The notes under the pieces are model-generated. The model made no database searches and had not been told where the DNA came from. It saw only the letters and a program-made list of their open reading frames with translations. From Uloborus plumipes (taxonomy: Eukaryota; Arthropoda; Arachnida; Araneae; Uloboridae), in NCBI GenBank assembly GCA_038373865.1, contig JAXGGA010004415.1:1-64000 (forward strand): DNA of 64,000 nucleotides, in the 5' to 3' direction. This document shows, piece after piece, positions 57,772-64,000 of the stretch. The translations under genes were made by a program, and so were the position numbers. How positions within the stretch are numbered: position 1 is the first letter of the stretch; each line of letters starts with the position of its first letter.

Positions 57772-60700
57772 CTGTAAGAAAATTACTAAGTAAAAAAACT
57801 TGACTACATACATATTCAGTCCAACTATTTTGACAAATAGGTGATTCAGTTTAAAAAATGTTTTATACTTAAAATCATCAATAATGATCAAGAGTAGAAA
57901 TAGGAATGAATATAGTTGACCAGCTATAGCTGGTTAGTCGCTTTGTTGAATCAAAATTGTTTAGAGCAAACATGTTTCACATAAGCTTGGCTACTGTAAT
58001 AGTAACCAAATACAAATTGCATAGCTAAAGTTTATTTAGCACTCGCTGCAGGAATGGCATGGGAGACAGAGGGATTAAATATTACTAACATGGGGAAAGC
58101 ACCATGAAGGGAGGTCACAGTGACCGGCCAAAAATTTCATTTAACAAATTGCCGATTCAGCGAAATTGGAACCATACGTAACTAATTTTCTGAGGCCCAA
58201 ATGCCCCTTTTCATTAAATTTTACCAATTGGTAAATTCAGAGTTTCTGCCCCCCTTCTAAATTTTAAGCTGCAACGATTCTGATTACCAATTCTAAAAAT
58301 GGTAGTTTATACAGGTGCAGACTATTAGAGTACCTGATAAAAATTGGTCCAGTACTGAGTGTTTGGTATGTCACTATTTTTTTTTTTTTACAAAAATGTA
58401 TGAGTATTGAATTTCAACAATTACTAGGCATTGATAGAGTACTGAGTACATACGGAGTACTAAGTGTAGCAACAGTTACAAAATAAGTATTGTTATTAGC
58501 AAGCAGTAGCATACATTACACCCTCTCAGTTTCTTCCTTTTCAACCAATTCCCCTTGCGGCCCAATTCTGAGAGCATAATTTTGAGACCCACTAACAAGT
58601 ACTAATTGCGCAAGTAAAAATCTGATGAAAAATAGACGTCTAATCAATATGCATGATGAATAAAGGTGTATGTGCAGATTCAATAAACAGTGAAACTTTG
58701 ACAAGTCAAAGTTGTAAGGAATGAGAAAAAAATTAAGAGTTATTGAAAAAGAAAGCAAAATTATCAAATTAAACAGAATACTACCGCTGAAACGATTAAA
58801 TTAATAATATGAGTAAAAAAGTTACTAAGTAATGGATCAAATATGTTACACATTTTCTACAACAACCTTTCAGTGATTATATAAGTTCAAGAGTTTGTAT
58901 ATGTTGCAAAACTAATTTTTACTCATGAAACTGCTTTTTCGCGAATGATTAGCTTCCTTCACTTATTTTACCAATGCTCCCTTAGGTTCTGGACATACAT
59001 GCTGTCTAGTAGGCATTTTCAGTTCGGATTAAAATTTTCATCAGCAATCACTTGCAGATGATACTCTTCAATTTTGTTATTTATGAAAGTGCTTCACTGC
59101 ATAATATTTTTGACAGACTATCCTTCTTAGCTATGGCAGACACTTCTTTAATTTATTCAACTTTTTCGTGCAAGTTAAAAATTTAAAGTATTTCCTAGCC
59201 ATTAAAAAGTTCTATGTTAAACGTTGAAATAGCACCATAAACACTTGCTTTGGTTCTTTTGGAGAAAAGCGACTTCGACTTATCGAGTAGCATAGCAAGG
59301 AAAATTTTATGACGGTTATGATATTAAATTTGGCTTATCGAATATTTCGACAATGAAATTCGGCTTACTGAAAATAAATAACATACATTCTCCATTCAGT
59401 TAGATGGGAATAAATCTATTCACTTCAGCTAGTCGAAGTTTTTGATTCGTCCAAGTTCAACTTACCAAAGTTTCAAGTAGTAAGTTTTTCATCAAAATCT
59501 CCATGAACGAATCACATCTTGTTCAAACTTACAAACCGCTTGTGGCACGGAGTAGAAGCTGTTTGTATAAACCCATTTCATCATACTAAGCGATTTTGAA
59601 TTTTCAGACTTCCCCAAAATTAAGTTAAAAATTTTTACTGTATCAAGAGTTCTTTTTTTTTTTTTTAAATCTGATTCAAATTATTAACAGCAAGTGCGTC
59701 TGATATCTTACAATGTGTAAATTAAGCTAAGACAACAACTGATCAAATTCTTTGACCAGTCTTGGGAGTTTCATACATTTTTGTTGTGCAGTATTTAGAG
59801 AAAAATCACACACTCACTTTGAATAGAGTAAATTCGTTGTATGATCGTCATTTCTTCACGAAAATGTTTTTCGCAAAACGCGTTTTGTCGGCTCATGATT
59901 GACCCGCGGGGTAACGCGAAGCCAGTTTCTTCGACGAATCATCTTTAACACATAAATGATCGGGCATAACTTAAATTAAAACATAAATTATTCAACTATG
60001 TTGAAAAGAAAGGGCCACAAACGAATCGCACATAAAACGATGTAAACACACACAGGCATGCTAGCAAAGGAACTAGGCTACGGTTAAAGCGAGGCCACGA
60101 TTAGCGTTTAGTTTAGTGCAAGTAGAGTCCCTATAGGAACTCGAAGTGCAACAACATGCAACAGTAATCAGTAACTTAACATATATTAATCGTGAATTAT
60201 CAATTTTAAAACAGACTAATATTTTGTTTTTTCCCAAACTCTTGTAATTGAAATCAAGATTTTAAAATAAGTAATTAGAATAAACATTGGATTTGCTTTC
60301 AAATATCAAACTATTATTCGACATACGAACTTTCACGGACAATGGATTGAATGTTCAAATAAAAAAATACTAAAAACCTGATGAATCAGAACAACATTTA
60401 CCTTTCCAGCTTTTTTTCAATGGCTGCCGCGATCAGTCTGCTTTCTAAAAAAAAAAGAACAAATATTATTCGGCGTATAACTTGAAGGACGCTGAATTCA
60501 ATGTTGAAATTACAAAATACTTAAAATCTGATACATGAAAAAATAGTTACCTTTTCAGCTTGCTTCTATAATGGCTGACGATCGGCTTCGGTTCGATCTT
60601 CGTTGTTGAGCAACATTACTGCTTTGGCATTTGGCGGGCTCTGAGATAAATTCCTATTGGCTTTCAGCATAGATGGCGCGTTACGGATTCTGGTGAATTT

Positions 60701-60872
60701 ACGGTAGATTAACTGTTCGAGAAGAAAATGGTTAACTCGCCGTTTTTCTCAGCGTTGACGGTTTGGAAAGCATCTTATAAATGGTTATTTGACTGTTGCT
60801 GGGTGTATACGGTAAAATGACCATATTGTTTAATGTTAATTAACCATTTTTTCGGAGAAATTTCTAACAGTG

Positions 60873-62847
60873 TGATATATTTGTTTATTTTTATCTAAGC
60901 ATTCTTAGTTCTTCACAATAAGCTTCAATAAGTTCAGCACAAAATTTACTCAAGGCGGCAGAAAATAGGTTATCATCCACAGATGCTGTTCCAAAGCTTG
61001 GCGGAATCTAAAAAACTTTTGAGAGTACTTGCTAAGAACCAGCATCAATCTGTCTGCACTGGTGACACACCAACTAAAACACATTCCGAAAAAAGGCACT
61101 TTTTAAACGTGCCGCGGTCTACCATACACTTTTCTAAAAATATTGATTGAGTGATTTTTTGCAGCTATTGTGCAAGTTAATTTAAATGTCACTTTATTCT
61201 TTAGAAGTCCTTTTAATTTTCACTACAAAATATTTAATGCAGAACGAAATAAAACGGAACAAAATATAAAAAAAAGAAAAACCGAAATAAGATTAAAATT
61301 TTCATCCAAAAAAAAAAAAACTACATGATTAATTTCAATTTCAAACAACTTAAGAGAATTTAAATTTCAAAGAATTTGAACATTTACCTTGGCGAACCAT
61401 ACCTTTGTTTTCCTTAGATTCCATTTAAAAAGTTTTAAAAACATTTATTAGTAATTTTGATTTGAAACAAATGAAGAAAACTCCCTGGACAATTTAATAT
61501 TATTTTTAAAAGAAATCCCACGATTCCTGAAACAACAGTTTCAATGTTGGTAAAACTGAAAGCTGCAAAAAAATCGGAATTTATTCAGCATTTCGAGTTT
61601 TCTCGATTGGTTTTCTTTTCCCTTCGGCGTTTTCTTGTTTCACTACTCGTATACTTTCTTTGTTCAAGAAACTTCATTAAAAGACATGGGATCTAATTGA
61701 ATTGCGAGAATTCTATCGATCTTGGACGGCTCCATTGATTGAATTTAAAAACAATTCAATCATCTTCGGAAAATGTTTGTAGTGTTGCGGGGTGAAAAAA
61801 AGTTTTATGTAGTTTTTTGTCTTAAGTAATTTTTTGCCTAAGACTTTTTTTCTTTAGAAGAAACTCTTACTTTTCTCTTTAAAATAATCGTTGATAAACA
61901 GTTTTTCTAAGTTTTCATTTAGAAAGTAGTAAAATGTATTTTGAAATTTTTTTTATTACTTTTAAAAATAAATTTGAAAAGCCGGAAAAAAATACAGGTA
62001 GTATAATATTTTGGATCGGAGGTGTGAATTAAATTTGGCAAAACGGAAAAGATTTGACGAAAACAAGTACAAGTACATAGTATTACTCAATTAAGTCCGC
62101 TCTATTATTGCAATTTTTGTCTGAAGTTTCCCATATGTTGTGTTCAAATTATTTGTTGATGTAAATTCTAATTTATAATGATAACTTGAAGATTTTAATT
62201 GGTTGCTTTTTTTTCTTCCTTATTTTTTTCCGACAACACTTGTCAGTTGTGCCATTTTTATTCAACTATTCAGATGTAGAATATTTTACTGCTGCTAAAA
62301 AACTTTTTTGAAGATCTTCACAGAGCAAAAATGTGTTTTAAAAAATTTAAAGTATTTTACTTTAGGGTTTTTAACTACTCATTTTCATATTAATATTTCA
62401 CCATGTCTGCGGGAGCAAGCTTTACACAGCGCCGAGTAAAGGCCATCTCAGCCTAGTTGTAAACTAAGGGCCCTGTCCGGCTCGGAATAGGAGTAGTGTA
62501 AGATATATAATTTTTAGGGGATGAGCGTCATGATAACAAAATTAACAAGGGGTCAGACTATGCTCTCGGCAGACCTGACTTATAAACGCAGATGATAAAC
62601 TTTATAGTTTAAAGACTTGCTTTTTGGACTTTTGGCTTCATAAAATGCATTAATAGCGAAGGAAGGAAGGAGTAAAATGCCACATCACACCCCCCCCCTA
62701 TGAAACATAAAAGTTATAATAGTGTCAGTTAAGTAAAGAAAAACATTCGGTAAGCGGAAAAAAACCCTGTTACTACACTAATGGTAATTTTTGAAACTAA
62801 ACCATATTAGAGATTCTGAAAGTTCTGCGTTATTCCAGACACTTGTG
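60873..62847. other. Gene-free stretch with a possible structured repeat
   Basis: No exon was recognised. The segment 62400-62500 (CTGCGGGAGCAAGCTTTACA...GGGCCCTGTCCGGCTCGG) is GC-richer and could be a SINE or RNA-derived piece, but no A/B boxes or fold could be confirmed. A C-run lies near 62691-62698. Confidence 0.35.
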
Positions 62848-63215
62848 CAGTAGGGTGGGCCGAAAAAGACTTTTTTTTTTTTAATTTCGATAATGGGTAT
62901 TGCAGAAAAATTGCCGTTGGGGGGAAAAGTGCACACAAAGAATTAGAAATGTTTTGGTCCATTTCTTAATCTGCCGTAAATGCGTTGAATTTTGAAAAAA
63001 ATCCAGTTTTTTCGAGATTTTTAGCATATTATTTAATTTTTTTTCTCTGTTTTCGATAAAGAGTAGGGTGGGACAGGTACCACTTCGGGCATAGAAATTG
63101 TGGTATAATTCTTCCCTTTTCCACAAATGCCTAGAAGATTTGGCAATTTCATGTTTTTTTCTGCCTTTAAAAGTAAATTTTGTCAAAACGTTAATATACT
63201 GCTTTCGCCGCACTT
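62848..63215 (+). repeat. GGGTGGGCCGAAA repeat, copy 2
   Basis: Begins CAGTAGGGTGGGCCGAAAAA and continues through GATAATGGGTATTGCAGAAA and TTTCCACAAATGCCTAGAAG to AATTTTGTCAAAACG, aligning with 3830-4213 in reverse. The minus-strand frame at 62881-63213 is repeat-derived. Confidence 0.65.
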
Positions 63216-63677
63216 ATCTGAAATAGATACATTGTTTGTCCTATTAACCCATTAACCGCCGAAACTCGAAATCATTATTTGTTTTTGATACAAATCATAA
63301 AAGTTACTATTTTGAACCCATACAATAGTATTATGCTGCAAAAAGAACAAAATTCCACTTACATTTAGAAATATAGGGTGTTGCGTTGACGCAACGTTAG
63401 CGGAAAAGGGGTACGGATGCTAAGTAGTTCTATTTGATACAATTCCGCAGTTTCAATGCGTTTTAGACATCTAAAATTTGTATGAGCTTTGATATGGTTT
63501 TGAAATGTGCAGAGAACTTTGGAAGAAAGTAAAAAATGTTTTTTAAAAATCAATCAAAAAATTTTTAATTTAACAAAAACCTGATTATCCAAGGTCATAC
63601 ATGATCAACTTCGTAGCAGTCGGGGTGGAGAGCATTATCACAAGCATTGCAACGATAAACAGATTGACAGTGGCAAT
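63216..63677. other. Possible decayed piggyBac-type MITE and flank
   Basis: TTAACCCATTAACCGCCGAA at 63245 resembles a piggyBac-type left end. AACGTTAGCGGAAAAGGGG ending near 63410 could be a decayed right end, but no second TTAA is present. Confidence 0.25.
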
Positions 63678-64000
63678 GGGGCCGTGGTCAGCCCGATCAA
63701 TAAGACGTCGGACTCGTAACCGGGGTGTCCCGGGTTTGATCCTAGCCGAGGAGTACTCCACCGTCGTTACTAATGGTGGCTGGGCGAAGTAAAATGGGTC
63801 GTGGTCACAAAATCCTTCAAGTTAAACGATGCCTCTAGGGGTACAAAACCAGTTGTTTACTCGGCCCTTGGCCTTGTTCAAAAGAACAGAGCTCTCTGAG
63901 CTAAATCGGGCTTCCATCTTAATGGTGCTTATAAGAACGGAAGCCGTACTTGTTCCGAGTTAAATCAGGAAGAGAAGATCTGTCTACTCGGGCTCGGGTA
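63678..64000 (+). mobile_element. tRNA-derived SINE, copy 2 (runs to window end)
   Basis: The head GGGGCCGTGGTCAGCCCGAT, then GACGTCGGACTCGTAACCGG and GTCCCGGGTTTGATCC, gives A- and B-box-like promoters of a tRNA-type SINE. A body without tRNA similarity follows (CGTCGTTACTAATGGTGGCT, AAATGGGTCGTGGTCACAAA). No tail is visible before base 64000. The plus frame at 63601-63792 is the SINE head. Confidence 0.65.

Larger units (their letters stand above)
52622..60872 (-). mobile_element. 8.25-kb CACTGTTA-type element, candidate autonomous
   Basis: The ends CACTGTTAGAAATTTC and its exact inverse (60857-60872) have TG on both outer sides where other members have TA. A subterminal 57-bp tandem array with ACGGTTA/TAACCGT motifs lies inside the left end, and the same motif recurs inside the right end (60700-60850). 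Minus-strand exons (54198-57771) lie within. Two hAT insertions (55332-56342 and 56681-56867) are nested in introns. Leader-like segments with donor sites (CTGAAAAG|GTAACT near 60550, CTGGAAAG|GTAAAT near 60405) lie near the right end on the same strand. The link between ends and gene is inferred from position. Confidence 0.55.

Noticed and set aside
62400..62500. 5S rRNA or snRNA-like GC-rich segment
   Set aside because: No recognisable 5S or snRNA core sequence or internal promoter boxes could be confirmed by eye.

Overview
This 64 kb window is eukaryotic nuclear DNA, AT-rich and almost devoid of host genes. The mix of Tc1, mariner, Tigger/pogo, piggyBac, hAT, Helitron, Penelope-like and RNase H-bearing LINE remnants, tRNA-headed SINEs and many TA-flanked MITEs points to an arthropod, plausibly an arachnid such as a spider. 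That placement is inference from repeat content only. No rRNA, intact tRNA, CRISPR or bacterial-type operon is present.

Layout. 1-10.2 kb: end of a CACTGTTA-type DNA element, two copies of one non-autonomous Helitron family (1724-3819 and 8187-10215) with further nested insertions, and a broken Tigger/pogo transposase between them. 11.3-12.9 kb: an unclassified TIR element carrying a scattered AGATCGGTAAC motif. 15.6-19.4 kb: a reversed Helitron with helicase remnant, a Penelope-like RT fragment, a piggyBac-type MITE and a SINE. 21.1-24.7 kb: a 3.6 kb element with about 0.8 kb inverted arms. 25.4 kb: a possible LIM-domain relic. 26.9-29.0 kb: a hAT element with a perfect 8-bp target duplication. 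30.5-33.5 kb: a CACTGTTA element containing a 539-bp fold-back, then two abutting MITEs. 36.5-37.5 kb: an internally deleted mariner. 39.4-39.7 kb: the best candidate for a host exon (minus strand, good splice acceptor). 42.2-43.9 kb: a LINE 3' part. 44.4-47.7 kb: Tc1 containing a Helitron containing another mariner-like element. 48-52 kb: MITEs and a GC-rich island. 52.6-60.9 kb: an 8.25 kb CACTGTTA element with a spliced gene on the minus strand and two nested hAT insertions. 60.9-64 kb: degenerate repeats and a SINE.

The most promising undescribed system is the CACTGTTA clan. Several families of very different size share a CACTGT(T)A terminus and usually a TA target, but each carries its own subterminal repeat (ACGGAAAT, a 57-bp ACGGTTA array, ACAGTAATAAACTG, GGCACC). 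The 52.6-60.9 kb member carries exons that could be its own gene or host-derived cargo. A second lead is a pair of similar GC-richer segments near 41.55 and 51.24 kb that look like paralogous conserved non-coding DNA.

All element ends, duplications and frames were read by eye. Family names rest on motif recognition, without database search.
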